Shown in pieces: positions 1 through 8,809 of a stretch of DNA of 64,000 nucleotides; within the stretch, counting starts at the first letter, position 1; each line of letters starts with the position of its first letter. The translations under genes and the position numbers were made by a program. This DNA comes from Lacrimispora sinapis. GTDB taxonomy: Bacteria > Bacillota > Clostridia > Lachnospirales > Lachnospiraceae. Where the stretch lies: contig NZ_CP141832.1 in the NCBI RefSeq assembly GCF_043633585.1, positions 62,001 through 126,000 on the forward strand, given 5' to 3'. The notes under the pieces are model-generated. The model was given only the letters and a program-made list of their open reading frames with translations. It had not been told where the DNA came from and did not search any database.

Positions 1-424
1 ATTCCTTGGAAGATTTTTCTGCAAGAGCGATGGTTTTACTGCGCATCTCCTCGTAGGTTTTCATTTTTTCCGTCAGGTTGTTGAAAAGCTCTTTTTCGGA
101 AGCCGTTTTCATGCGGGTTCCGACCTTTGCCATTTTTTCATTGATCACATCAATTTGTTTGGCAAGGGTGTCCTTTTGCTTTTGGGTTTCGGAAGCACCT
201 TCGGCGTAAATGATGTATAAAACCGTAGCCCGGTGAGCCTGGAATGCCTGTCCCAGACTTCCGATATCGCCCTGGGCAAATCCGTAATCCTCCAGCTCTT
301 TATTGTACTCTTTATCAATGGTGTGAATCAGCTGAATCCCAATGATTCCAGCCAAACTTGAAAACAATACTACAATGAGAAAGGTGACTAGTAACCGGTT
401 TTTAACTTTTAATTTGTTTATCAT
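1..424 (-). CDS. Methyl-accepting chemotaxis protein, N-terminal part (gene continues off the left edge)
   Basis: Only the first 141 codons are visible. They begin at an ATG (complement of 422-424) behind a GGAGGAG ribosome site at 429-435. Residues about 8-30 form one membrane helix (LLVTFLIVVLFSSLAGIIG). A long helical, charged periplasmic-type segment follows, matching the four-helix-bundle ligand-binding domain (4HB_MCP) of chemoreceptors. Family members sense small ligands outside the membrane and signal to CheA through a C-terminal hub, which lies outside the window. The call rests on the membrane anchor plus helical bundle; a sensor kinase or diguanylate cyclase with the same input domain is the main alternative. 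Confidence 0.6.
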   Translation of the reverse strand, partial: MINKLKVKNRLLVTFLIVVLFSSLAGIIGIQLIHTIDKEYNKELEDYGFAQGDIGSLGQAFQAHRATVLYIIYAEGASETQKQKDTLAKQIDVINEKMAKVGTRMKTASEKELFNNLTEKMKTYEEMRSKTIALAEKSSKE

Positions 425-723
425 AAATTCTCCTCCGTGGTTCTTTGCGCTTATTGAAGCGTTTTATCTATAAATAACACTATGAACTCGTGGTATTTTT
501 TTCCAGTGTAATATCGGTTATTATAGTTTTTTTCGTTCTAATAGTCAATGCTCATACTAGACTACATTTCTCAGGAATATTTGTAAATAAATGCCTTTTT
601 TCACAAGGTAATTATATCGTAAATGAAAGTATGGAAGAAGTCAATTTCCTATTTCTGGGAATTATTTTTTTGTTTATCTTTTGATATTTTTATATCAATT
701 TAAAGAGCTGAATGGAAAGAAAT

Positions 724-752
724 TTGACAAAGAAGGTTCCCTTCAGTATGAT
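724..752 (+). promoter_or_regulatory. Near-consensus sigma-A promoter for the SARP-type regulator gene
   Basis: TTGACA at 724-729 and TATGAT at 747-752 are separated by exactly 17 bases, which predicts a start near 759, about 54 bases before the regulator's ATG. The rest of the 425-812 gap is AT-rich; its short open frames lack ribosome sites and I call no gene there. Confidence 0.75.
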
Positions 753-812
753 AAATAAAAAATAAATAACTTACCAGATAGTTGTACGAAAGAATACGAG
801 GGGGTATGAAGT

Positions 813-2027
813 ATGGAGAATGAAGGATTTCAGGTCCGTATGCTTGGTGAGTTTTCCATCTCTTACAAAGGGAAAGAAGTGATACTGGGAAAAAGAAGTA
901 CATTAAAATACATGCAGCTGCTCCAGTTTATTTGGTATTACGGCAATCGGAGCGGGGTAAAAAAGGAATCGCTGATCAGAGCTTTGTACGGAGGGGAAGG
1001 TGTTGCCGATTCCAATAACAGCCTGAACAATCTTATTTATCAGCTGCGGCGTCAGATGGTGAAGACGGGACTGCCAAATGGGGAGTATATCATTCGGTCG
1101 GATGGGTTCTATATGACGGACCCGCGATTTCCCGTAAAGCTGGATGTGCAGGAGTTTGAAGATCTTCTTTCCTGTGAATCTGGCAGTAAGGAGAAAATTT
1201 CCCGCTATCAAGCCGCATTTGAACTCTACCGTGGAGAACTGCTTCCCTCCATTTCCACGGAAATGTGGGTGATATCTGAGAATTCCCGTCTAAAGTCTAT
1301 GTATGGAGAGTGTGTGAACTGCCTTGCGGATTATTATGAAAAACAGCTGGATTATCAGATGTTAGAGCAGATTTATGAGAGAGCGTCAAAAATTTATCCC
1401 TATGATAACTGGCAGTTAAAACAGATTGAAACGCTTCTGAAGCGGAAGAATTACAAAAAGGCGTACGTCGTGTATAACGATATGGTACACCAGTATTCGG
1501 AAGAGATGGGACTGCCCCCTTCTCCGGAGATGCTTAACTGTTATGAAACGTTAAGTCAGATGAGCGAACATGTTCCCGGCGACTTGGAAAATATTAAGAG
1601 AGATATGAGGGAGTATATTAACATCATGCCGGAAGAGGCCGGAGCCTACTACTGCTCCTACCGCAGTTTTGTTGATATCTGTCATGTGACCAGCCGGCGC
1701 ATGGAGCGGCACGGACGATCCGTTTTCCTGATGCTGTGTACACTGGTGGATTATGAGAGAAAAATGATCATGAACGAGGAAAAACTTAGGAAACGCTCTC
1801 AACTGATTAAGGAGGTTATCAGCAGCTGTCTCCGGAAGGGAGATGTGTTTACCAAGTATAACTCCGCCCAATATCTGATTCTTTTGGAAGGGGCAAAACA
1901 GGAGGACTGTGAGGTGATCTACCGGAGGATTCGGAAAAAGTTTAAGGAACGGTCTGGTTACCGGTCTGAGGTGGAATACCTGATTACGTCCATGGCTGAT
2001 CTGGTTGATCATAAGAAGACGTTGTAG
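813..2027 (+). CDS. SARP/BTAD-type transcriptional activator with a degenerate GGDEF-like C-terminus
   Basis: Residues 1-105 form an OmpR-like winged helix (start FQVRMLGEFSISY). Residues about 110-250 form a helical bacterial transcriptional activation domain typical of SARP/AfsR regulators. Residues 275-395 resemble a GGDEF fold: YYCSYRSFVDI at the start, then RKGD at 341-344, five residues, and NSAQY at 350-354 where GGDEF should stand. The active site is therefore lost, while the RxxD inhibitory-site motif is kept at the right spacing. ATG 813 has a GAGGGGG ribosome site at 799-805. The gene stands alone upstream of the pilus genes and ends at a terminator, so it is the likely activator of that locus. 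Binding of c-di-GMP is inference. Confidence 0.8.
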   Translation: MENEGFQVRMLGEFSISYKGKEVILGKRSTLKYMQLLQFIWYYGNRSGVKKESLIRALYGGEGVADSNNSLNNLIYQLRRQMVKTGLPNGEYIIRSDGFYMTDPRFPVKLDVQEFEDLLSCESGSKEKISRYQAAFELYRGELLPSISTEMWVISENSRLKSMYGECVNCLADYYEKQLDYQMLEQIYERASKIYPYDNWQLKQIETLLKRKNYKKAYVVYNDMVHQYSEEMGLPPSPEMLNCYETLSQMSEHVPGDLENIKRDMREYINIMPEEAGAYYCSYRSFVDICHVTSRRMERHGRSVFLMLCTLVDYERKMIMNEEKLRKRSQLIKEVISSCLRKGDVFTKYNSAQYLILLEGAKQEDCEVIYRRIRKKFKERSGYRSEVEYLITSMADLVDHKKTL

Positions 2028-2084
2028 GAGGCGTGTTAAGCGTCCGTTTTATAATGACATATCAGGTTTAAAAGGGCAAAAGAG

Positions 2085-2122
2085 GCCAGAGTTTTCTCAT
2101 AGGAGAGGACCCTGGCTTTTTT
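2085..2122 (+). terminator. Rho-independent terminator after the SARP-type gene
   Basis: GCCAG at 2085-2089 pairs with CTGGC at 2112-2116. The arms enclose further complementary bases and six Ts follow (2117-2122). This separates the regulator transcript from the pilus operon. Confidence 0.7.
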
Positions 2123-2149
2123 GTGGTATCTGATATTGATCCTTAAATT

Positions 2150-2189
2150 GGTAAAAATGGATAAAAACAAAAATAACAGGTTTTATGAT
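2150..2189 (+). promoter_or_regulatory. Putative activator-dependent promoter of the pilus operon with phased A-tract repeats
   Basis: A good -10 (TATGAT, 2184-2189) lacks a recognisable -35 at the correct distance. In its place are direct repeats GGTAAAAA (2150-2157) and GGATAAAAA (2159-2167), with TAAAAA cores 10 bases apart. SARP activators bind direct repeats just upstream of the -10, so these are candidate sites for the adjacent regulator. The assignment is inference. Confidence 0.4.
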
Positions 2190-2239
2190 AGTTTGTAAGA
2201 TAGGTGATTTGCTAAACTGTGTGCATGAGGTGAAAGAAT

Positions 2240-2761
2240 ATGGATCAAATGATCAGGAACATCCATGCACCGGATTTGGTCTGCATTTGTATTGATGAGT
2301 ATCGTCAGGGAGAATATGCCGGGAGGATCTGGCATCAATACGATGATGAACCGCTTGTATTCAGAGGGATTATTCCTCTAATCCGGAAAATGGAGGAGTT
2401 ATATGATAGCTGGGATTTTCCCCAGGCGTCCACGATCTGCCGTTCATGGACCGGAACGAGAAATGCCGGGGGCAGTATAAAAAAAAGAGATATGAATTTC
2501 CCCGTGCACAGATACAGTATCCAGGAGAATAGAGGAAATCTGGGAACCTTTATCGTACAGGTAAAGTACCGGCAGAATGCTACTTGGCAGGGGGATGTGG
2601 TTTGGGTGGAAAAAGGCAAGAAGGAATGCTTTCGCAGTGCCATGGAGCTGTTTAAGATGGTCGACGATGCAATCAATCCTGATCCTGTGGCATTGGAAGA
2701 ATTATTTTCGGTTAAATGCGGCAGAAGAGAGGTGGTGACGGAGCAATGGTTCGAAAATTGA
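2240..2761 (+). CDS. Hypothetical protein, first gene of the pilus operon
   Basis: This 173-residue soluble protein has no signal peptide, membrane helix or family motif I recognise. It carries mixed alpha/beta-looking sequence with several aromatic strands (FIVQVKYRQ, VVWVEKGKKECF) and ends in CGRREVVTEQWFEN. ATG 2240 follows GAGGTGAAAG at 2226-2235. The gene overlaps the following surface-protein gene by 16 bases, so the two are probably translationally coupled, and its role is presumably cytoplasmic and linked to pilus expression. I cannot assign a function. Confidence 0.6.
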   Translation: MDQMIRNIHAPDLVCICIDEYRQGEYAGRIWHQYDDEPLVFRGIIPLIRKMEELYDSWDFPQASTICRSWTGTRNAGGSIKKRDMNFPVHRYSIQENRGNLGTFIVQVKYRQNATWQGDVVWVEKGKKECFRSAMELFKMVDDAINPDPVALEELFSVKCGRREVVTEQWFEN

Positions 2762-5700
2762 AGGTAAAACCAACGGCAACTCCCCTTGGCGGGAGGCTGC
2801 GGCACATGGGCAGACGAATCTGTGCGGCAGGACTTTGCATTAGCTTGATTTTTGGACACGGTGTAAGCACGGTTGAGGCTTCGTCTGAGACATCAGCAGC
2901 AAAAGTGGGAGAAACCGGGGTCACTTGCTTTAAATTGGATGGCAGACGGTTGGATCAAGCACTTCAGAAAGCGGTTAAAAAGGAAAAGCAGGTGAAAAAG
3001 TTGTTGGCATTCCGGGGAGAGGGAGCGGAGGATTATGAATCACTTTTTGAACCGGATGGAACATTATATGAGCTGAAGCCGAAGTTTGAGAAGGATAATA
3101 AATATATGGATCTGCGGATATTTGCCCGCCTGGAGCAGAGTAAAACGCCGGGAAGCAGATACCGGATGGAAGAGGATGAGGAAATTATTTTCCTCGTGAC
3201 CAATAAATCCCATAAAGAACGGACGGCGGTAATCCGCGTGGATGGAAAGGTGACGGAGCAAATCGTGGTTGTGCCGCGCAGCGAGGTGGAATTGGAAGAT
3301 GGTGTAAACGGCATCGTAAGCCAGCCTGCGGCAGAAACAAATGAGAAGACTGACGCGGTCAAAGAAGAAACACATGAAGAGACTGCCGCTGTTACAGAAG
3401 ATGAAACGCCTGAGGAGACCACCGCTGTTTCAGAAGAAGAAATGCCTGAGAAGACCACCGCTGTTACAGAAGATGAAACAACTGAAAAGACGCAGGAAAC
3501 AACGCAGGATACAAAGGTGCCTGACACTTCGGATGAAAAAATGACAGAGGCGGAAGAAAGCAATATAGAACCCAATGCTCTGGATAAAACGGAGAGCAAG
3601 GATGAGGACGGTTTGACAGAGAATCCTGTGGCAGCGATTTCCAGACATCAGACCTCCATTTTGACCATGACAGCAAGTCCCTCTGATGCGGACGGGGAAA
3701 GGGAGGATGAGAAAGCCTCCCCTTCGGAGGCGGCATTGGCAGAAGCGGATGAGAAAGAGGTACTGGAGGGAGATATTTATGAGACGGTGCTTCTTGGGAA
3801 GAAAACCGCTGCCGCTTTTGTGACGACTGCGGGAGATTTAGGACTGACCCGGCAGGAGTGGGATCTGGCAACTCCGGCTCAGGCAAAGCGTTTATACGAA
3901 GCGGATCTGGGGGATGCAGTCATCCAGGCTTATGCGGCAGAAGGAGTTCTGCCGGAGGACGCAGAGCTTCATGCAGTAAAGCTGGAGGAGGAGGGCGAGA
4001 ATGCAGACCAATACCTGGAAGCAAAGGATGTTCTGGATGGTGACGGCACGAAATATGATGGTATGCTGGCTTACGATATCAGCTTTCTGGATGGGGAAGG
4101 GAATGAGATTGAGCCGGATGGGAATGTGCAGGTAAAGATCCGGCTGAATGCAGCAGTCCTTCCGGAAGAGACGGACCCGGAATCCCTTGTGGTCCAGCAT
4201 CTGGCTGAGAGAAAAGATGGCGTTAAGGTGGAAGCGGTGGCTGATGCCCGGAAGAAAACACCGGGAGCGGTGGAAGTAGGGGAAGCTGAGACGGTCGCTG
4301 AATTTCAGGTAGAAAGTTTTTCTAAGTTTATAATTACCTGGACTGGGATTGGGAGAAGTGTGGATGCAGTGACTTATTTGAGGAATGCAGAAGGGGAACT
4401 AAATCCAGGTCCTTATAAAAAAATCCGTATGGGTTATGGGGAAGTGCTAAAATTTTCGGAGCAGAGTGATATAAAAGCGGTTACATATGAAGGGATATCA
4501 TATCACTATGATTATGCGGAACTATATATAAAAGAAGACGGAAGGTATCGAAAAAAACATAACATTCATGGCATCAAAGCAAATTACTGGGGAAGGGATT
4601 ACACCTATTACACCTATTACTATACGGCTGATGGCAGGGAATATAGTGGAAAAATAAGCGGAGATATTCAAATAAGATTGTACTACAAAGAAGCCCCCCG
4701 GTCGGGGGAGGAGATCAACTTTTATTATACTGCCAAGGATGAAATTGACAATGCAGGTTCTGTTACATCAATGAGAGATGCCAGCTACATGCGTTATACA
4801 ATCGTACTGCGGGATGAAAATGGTGAGGAATATCTTGAGGATTACCTCAGTAAGAATGAAGCGGCAAAGGAAAACCATCCGGCTGAGTACAAATTTAATA
4901 CAAAAGAGCTTAATATTGGCCCGGCTCTCATTGATGCCATGGGTATTTCCATTCCGGGATATTCGTTTACCGAGGGCTATGCCTATTTCTATTATGATGG
5001 TTACTGGAGTAACAGTGGGAATTACGTTAAAGTTTCACAATTACTGAATTATGGAGCACCTGCCGACAACGGAAATAGATATGATTCTAATTTGGCCTAT
5101 ACTGGAACCCATTATCAAGGAGGGCAGAAAATAAATATTAAAAGTTTGCCTGGAGATTACAGGAACACAGAGGAAGGTTATTATTCTTATAATCCCACAG
5201 GAACGCTCCGCCTGGTATTTTGTAAGGTTTCTGACATAGAAAAGAGCAAATATCACGTCAGCTATGTGGATGCATTCAGCAAGAACCCGAATTCCATTAC
5301 GGTACATCAGGAAGAAATGCCCGGGCCGTATTGGGATGAAAAAGAAGAAATATTCTATGGGACGGTGGACGCCATATGGCAGGGGCAACCGGAGAAGGGC
5401 CCCAAAGGGTATGTGTTTGGCGGCTGGTACAAGGAAAAGGATTCCGAGGGCAATGGCATGGGGGAGCTGGCGCAAACCGATGTGGATGAGAAAACTCCAT
5501 TTAAAACGGATGTATATTATTATGCCAAATGGATTCCTGAAGAAAAAAGTATTACGGTTCAGAAAAAGGTTGCAGGAAATGCCGGAAACAGGAGCCAAAA
5601 GTTTGAATTTACGATTAAGGTCAATGGGTTATTGGTAAACGGTGATGATTATGGTTATCCTTCCGTAAAAAATGGCGTATTTACGTTGGCAGACGGCCAG

Positions 5701-6030
5701 TCCATTACCTTTCATAATCTGAAATACAATGACAAGGTCGAAATAGAAGAAAACAATAACAACTCTCTGGGATATGAGACCGGATATGAGACATTTGACC
5801 GCAATAATCAAAAAATTGGTTCTCTGGAAGGATCGGTCTGGTATACGGACTGTTTGGGTGATGTATGTACCATAATCTTCACAAACACCAAAAACATAGC
5901 GGTACCAACGGGAATTATCACCAATGGAGTTCCGTATCTGCTGATGGTTACCGGAGGGGTATGCGGCGGTTTGTGGTTTCTCTTGGTGGGGCTGAGCCGG
6001 AGAAGGCGAAGCAGGAACGAGTTTATTTAA
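2746..6030 (+). CDS. Large sortase-anchored surface adhesin or pilus tip protein
   Basis: I place the start at ATG 2746 (MVRKLKVKP), behind GAGGTGGTG, rather than an in-frame ATG 30 bases upstream. A signal peptide (about residues 25-47) precedes the mature chain of this 1094-residue protein. An acidic Glu/Thr-rich stretch with three 12-residue repeats lies around residues 211-246. Near the C-terminus come an InlB-type repeat (GWYKEKDSEG ... YYYAKW) and a pilin-type beta domain from ITVQKKVAGN to TIIFTNTKN, which offers Lys and Asn for an internal isopeptide bond. The protein ends with VPTGI, a hydrophobic helix and RRRRSRNEFI. VPTGI replaces the usual LPXTG, as in FctA-type pilus loci with a class B sortase. 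Size and gene order suggest a tip adhesin; its ligand is unknown. Confidence 0.8.
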   Translation: MVRKLKVKPTATPLGGRLRHMGRRICAAGLCISLIFGHGVSTVEASSETSAAKVGETGVTCFKLDGRRLDQALQKAVKKEKQVKKLLAFRGEGAEDYESLFEPDGTLYELKPKFEKDNKYMDLRIFARLEQSKTPGSRYRMEEDEEIIFLVTNKSHKERTAVIRVDGKVTEQIVVVPRSEVELEDGVNGIVSQPAAETNEKTDAVKEETHEETAAVTEDETPEETTAVSEEEMPEKTTAVTEDETTEKTQETTQDTKVPDTSDEKMTEAEESNIEPNALDKTESKDEDGLTENPVAAISRHQTSILTMTASPSDADGEREDEKASPSEAALAEADEKEVLEGDIYETVLLGKKTAAAFVTTAGDLGLTRQEWDLATPAQAKRLYEADLGDAVIQAYAAEGVLPEDAELHAVKLEEEGENADQYLEAKDVLDGDGTKYDGMLAYDISFLDGEGNEIEPDGNVQVKIRLNAAVLPEETDPESLVVQHLAERKDGVKVEAVADARKKTPGAVEVGEAETVAEFQVESFSKFIITWTGIGRSVDAVTYLRNAEGELNPGPYKKIRMGYGEVLKFSEQSDIKAVTYEGISYHYDYAELYIKEDGRYRKKHNIHGIKANYWGRDYTYYTYYYTADGREYSGKISGDIQIRLYYKEAPRSGEEINFYYTAKDEIDNAGSVTSMRDASYMRYTIVLRDENGEEYLEDYLSKNEAAKENHPAEYKFNTKELNIGPALIDAMGISIPGYSFTEGYAYFYYDGYWSNSGNYVKVSQLLNYGAPADNGNRYDSNLAYTGTHYQGGQKINIKSLPGDYRNTEEGYYSYNPTGTLRLVFCKVSDIEKSKYHVSYVDAFSKNPNSITVHQEEMPGPYWDEKEEIFYGTVDAIWQGQPEKGPKGYVFGGWYKEKDSEGNGMGELAQTDVDEKTPFKTDVYYYAKWIPEEKSITVQKKVAGNAGNRSQKFEFTIKVNGLLVNGDDYGYPSVKNGVFTLADGQSITFHNLKYNDKVEIEENNNNSLGYETGYETFDRNNQKIGSLEGSVWYTDCLGDVCTIIFTNTKNIAVPTGIITNGVPYLLMVTGGVCGGLWFLLVGLSRRRRSRNEFI
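3376..3483 (+). repeat. Three tandem 36-bp repeats inside the adhesin gene
   Basis: Units at 3376-3411, 3412-3447 and 3448-3483 encode EETAAVTEDETP, EETTAVSEEEMP and EKTTAVTEDETT. They form an acidic, threonine-rich spacer probably extended on the cell surface, and copy number could vary between strains. Confidence 0.8.
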
Positions 6031-6042
6031 GGAGTTTTTATA

Positions 6043-6288
6043 GTGATGGAAGCAGAAAATATGGAAAATATAGCCCAGTTGTTTCGGAATCTTCGGTTTA
6101 AGAAAAAATTATTTGGCGGAGTGGATGAAAAAGATGTGTGGAAAAAGCTGGATACGGTGCAGAAAGAGTACCGTGCCGCTTATGAAATGCAGAGAGAACG
6201 CTACGAGGCACGCTTACAGGAACGGGATGAGATAATCGCTCTGTTTAAGGAAATGCAGAAGCACCCTCAGGAGTCTGCCGATGAGTAG
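6043..6288 (+). CDS. Small charged coiled-coil protein of the pilus operon
   Basis: This 81-residue protein is cytoplasmic and strongly helical, with heptad-like charged sequence from about residue 28 (VWKKLDTVQKEYRAAYEMQ). It has no signal peptide or membrane segment. A TAAGGAG site at 6028-6034 precedes two adjacent ATGs (6043, 6046). Its end overlaps the next gene by 8 bases, indicating coupled translation with the signal-peptidase-like gene. The N-terminal part is vaguely DivIVA-like, which might suggest a septal or scaffolding role, but no function can be assigned. Confidence 0.6.
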   Translation: MMEAENMENIAQLFRNLRFKKKLFGGVDEKDVWKKLDTVQKEYRAAYEMQRERYEARLQERDEIIALFKEMQKHPQESADE

Positions 6289-6850
6289 AAGCAAGAAACA
6301 AAAACCGGCAGAAGCCATGACGCCGGAAATGGTGATCCGCAAAAGAATCCGCCGTCTTTCCGACCGGGAAGAAATTTTTTCGTTTATTGGGAAGCTGGTT
6401 TGTATGATTCTGCTGTTGGGAACGTTTTTCGGCGTGGTGTTCGGTATTACTCCAATGCAGAATAATGACATGTCCCCCAGAATCAGTGCCAGAGACCTTA
6501 TGCTTTACTACCGGCTGGAACACAACCTTCATTCCCAGGACGTTGTTGTATTTGAAAAGGATGGAACGCAATACACCGGAAGAATCGTAGCTGCCGGGGG
6601 AGACCGTGTGGAAATCACCGAAGACTCACGGTTAAAGATCAATGGAAGTCCGGTTGTTGAGACGGATATCTATTACTCCACAGCGCGCTACGGCGACCAG
6701 GTGGCCTATCCCCTGACTCTTTTGAAGGGCCAGTATTTTATCCTGTGCGATCACCGGGAGGGGGCAAAGGACAGCCGGTATTTTGGACCGGTGGAGCAGA
6801 GGGAAATCAAAGGAAAGGTTATTACCGTTATCCGGCGTTCCGGTCTTTGA
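6281..6850 (+). CDS. SipA-like signal peptidase homologue lacking both catalytic residues
   Basis: The fold is that of type I signal peptidase (S26): a membrane helix at residues about 37-56, the box B region NNDMSP (61-66), box D TGRIVAAGGD (99-108) and box E CDHREGAKDSRYFGP (156-170). In active enzymes the serine precedes Met-x-Pro; here that position is Asp63. The general-base lysine before the conserved Arg is replaced by Gly100. The same Asp and Gly substitutions are known in SipA of streptococcal FCT pilus loci, a signal-peptidase-like protein needed for pilus assembly without peptidase activity. A chaperone or assembly-factor role at the membrane is therefore the best inference, supported by the adjacent pilin gene. 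Confidence 0.85.
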   Translation: MSRSKKQKPAEAMTPEMVIRKRIRRLSDREEIFSFIGKLVCMILLLGTFFGVVFGITPMQNNDMSPRISARDLMLYYRLEHNLHSQDVVVFEKDGTQYTGRIVAAGGDRVEITEDSRLKINGSPVVETDIYYSTARYGDQVAYPLTLLKGQYFILCDHREGAKDSRYFGPVEQREIKGKVITVIRRSGL

Positions 6851-6898
6851 GACAGTTAAAAGCAAATGTTTGTAATAAGAAATAGAAGGGGAAACCTT

Positions 6899-8020
6899 AT
6901 GAAAGAGAGGATACTATATATGAAAAGAAGAATCATTCGTTTATTTACATCAGCCCTGTTGACAGGAACTATGGTAATGACAATGGGAGGGATGAGCGCC
7001 CTGGCGGATACAGAAGGGGCCATATCGTCCATTGAATTAAAGAAAGTGGTTACAACAGACGGAAATACATATGCCCCCAATACGACCTTTGAATTTAAGA
7101 TCGAACAGGGAAATGGGGAAGGCAGCACAAGCATTGGCGGTCAAACCTTTCTTGTTCAGCCCGGCGTAGAGGGGGGACTGGTACTTGACCAGGCCAATCA
7201 GTTTTCCTTTTCTCCGGTTCAAATGAATCAAATTGCAGATTCCTATACGGCAGATGGAAAAATCAATGTGGATATAGACAAATTTACGGCTCCGGGTGTC
7301 TATCATTATACGGTGCGTGAAGTCGAGCCTGAACTTGATCAAAAGTATGATGGTATTCTTTATGATAATAAGGTGCGGAATGTCTATGTATTTATACAGA
7401 ATAAGGAAGCCGGTACGGGCTTAGAATGTAACTATGTGAAAATTGTGAAAGAGGGAGAAGACAGCAAAAGTGATTTGACCTTTACCAATAACTATGGACA
7501 GGGAGAAGGTGACAATGATACCACCCATGATGTCACAATCACCAAGAGTGTTACCGGTAATCAGGGAGACAAGGGAAGAGCCTTTACGTTTACTGCAGAG
7601 ATAAAGAGCAGTAATGAGGGGGAATTTTATAAGGTAGTCCTGGAAAAAAAGGATGGATCGAATACTGAAACCATCGACCACATGGAAAGCGGTAAAAGTG
7701 AGACCTTTACATTAAAGGATGGGGAATCCATGCATATCTATGGCCTGACTCAGGGCGATACCTATACGGTATCCGAGGAGGATTACAGCAAAGACGGTTA
7801 TATTACCATGATTGATGGGGAACAAATAGCTGCAGAGAATGGAAAAGTTACAAAAGTGGGCAACGTTAAGGTGGATGGTGAAACGATTAAGGTTGAAAAC
7901 AATAAGACCGTATCCACCCCGACTGGTTTAGCTCTTAGTTTTGGACCATATGCACTTATGGTTGGGCTTGCAGGCGTGTTTGGAGCACTGTTTCTTAGAA
8001 AGAAAAGAGATGAGGAGTAA
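6899..8020 (+). CDS. Major pilin, FctA/Spy0128-like, with a TPTGL sorting signal
   Basis: I choose ATG 6899 (RBS AAGGGGAAA, 6887-6894); ATG 6920 is also possible. A signal peptide ends near ALADTEG. Domain one runs from SIELKKVV to LTFTNNYG and domain two from VTITKSVTGN to KVENNK. Each begins with a Lys-bearing strand and ends with an Asn-bearing strand, the arrangement that forms self-generated isopeptide bonds in Spy0128-type pilins. The end is TPTGL, a hydrophobic helix and KKRDEE. Length (373 residues) fits a two-domain backbone subunit. The sortase gene follows after 29 bases, so this is the probable pilus shaft, polymerised outside the membrane. Confidence 0.88.
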   Translation: MKERILYMKRRIIRLFTSALLTGTMVMTMGGMSALADTEGAISSIELKKVVTTDGNTYAPNTTFEFKIEQGNGEGSTSIGGQTFLVQPGVEGGLVLDQANQFSFSPVQMNQIADSYTADGKINVDIDKFTAPGVYHYTVREVEPELDQKYDGILYDNKVRNVYVFIQNKEAGTGLECNYVKIVKEGEDSKSDLTFTNNYGQGEGDNDTTHDVTITKSVTGNQGDKGRAFTFTAEIKSSNEGEFYKVVLEKKDGSNTETIDHMESGKSETFTLKDGESMHIYGLTQGDTYTVSEEDYSKDGYITMIDGEQIAAENGKVTKVGNVKVDGETIKVENNKTVSTPTGLALSFGPYALMVGLAGVFGALFLRKKRDEE

Positions 8021-8049
8021 TAAGTCTCAGGATGTAGGAGGTATTTAAA

Positions 8050-8784
8050 ATGGATACAGCAGTCAATGCAGCAAGGATTGGAAATTGCATATTAAGGGTT
8101 TTTGCAGCATTGATGATTCTTCTGATGCTGTCCTACGGAGGGTATTCTCTCTGGGATAGCTTTATGATCAGCAGAGGGGCCTTTCTTTCGGGGGACTTGC
8201 TGAAGTATAAGCCCACAGGAGGTTTAAAGGATCAGGTTTCGCTGGAGGAGCTGATGGCCATCAATAAAGATGTGCTGGGCTGGCTGACGATTGATGATAC
8301 CAGTATTGATTATCCTCTGGTACAGGGTGAGACAGATATGGATTATCTGAATCAGGATGTGAGGGGAAACTTTTCGTTTTCCGGCTCTATTTTCCTGTCT
8401 TGTTTAAATCAGCCGGATTTTACAGACAGCTATAGCCTGATCTATGGGCATAACGTGGATACCGGGGGGATGTTTGCGGATGTCAAAAAATTTACGGAGT
8501 CAGAATTTTTTGAAACACACAGGACAGGAACTTTGTATCTGAAGAATCAATCCCTAAAAGTGGAGCTGTTTGCATGCATGGAGGCGGATGGTTACGACCG
8601 CATTATTTACGCTCCGGGAAAAGAATGTGATATGGAGGAGCTGCTGGGCTATCTGGCGGGAAATTCCGTCTGTTACCGGGAGATTGGTGTCACCTCAAAA
8701 GACCGCATCATTGGGATGTCCACCTGTGAAAATGCCCAAACCAACGGCCGTATCATCTTATTCGGCCGGTTGGTTGAGGAATAG
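8050..8784 (+). CDS. Class B sortase, probable pilin polymerase
   Basis: This transpeptidase has an N-terminal membrane helix (about residues 17-33) and an extracellular catalytic domain. The triad is visible: His134 in IYGHN, Cys226 in STCEN and Arg234 in TNGRIILFGR. These enzymes cut pilin sorting signals and join them to a lysine of the next subunit or to peptidoglycan. It directly follows the pilin gene with its own AGGAGG site, so the VPTGI/TPTGL proteins are its likely substrates. That pairing is inferred from position and from FctA-type loci in streptococci. Confidence 0.9.
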   Translation: MDTAVNAARIGNCILRVFAALMILLMLSYGGYSLWDSFMISRGAFLSGDLLKYKPTGGLKDQVSLEELMAINKDVLGWLTIDDTSIDYPLVQGETDMDYLNQDVRGNFSFSGSIFLSCLNQPDFTDSYSLIYGHNVDTGGMFADVKKFTESEFFETHRTGTLYLKNQSLKVELFACMEADGYDRIIYAPGKECDMEELLGYLAGNSVCYREIGVTSKDRIIGMSTCENAQTNGRIILFGRLVEE

Positions 8785-8809
8785 GCACAAAAAGGAGGAA
8801 TTGTGAACG

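Noticed and set aside
490..684. Hydrophobic 64-codon open frame upstream of the SARP-type gene
   Set aside because: No ribosome site, very AT-rich, and it lies in the promoter region; composition explains the hydrophobicity.
3033..3599. Long minus-strand open frames inside the adhesin gene
   Set aside because: They are antisense to the Glu/Thr-rich repeats and show Ser/Val-rich low complexity; no start signals.
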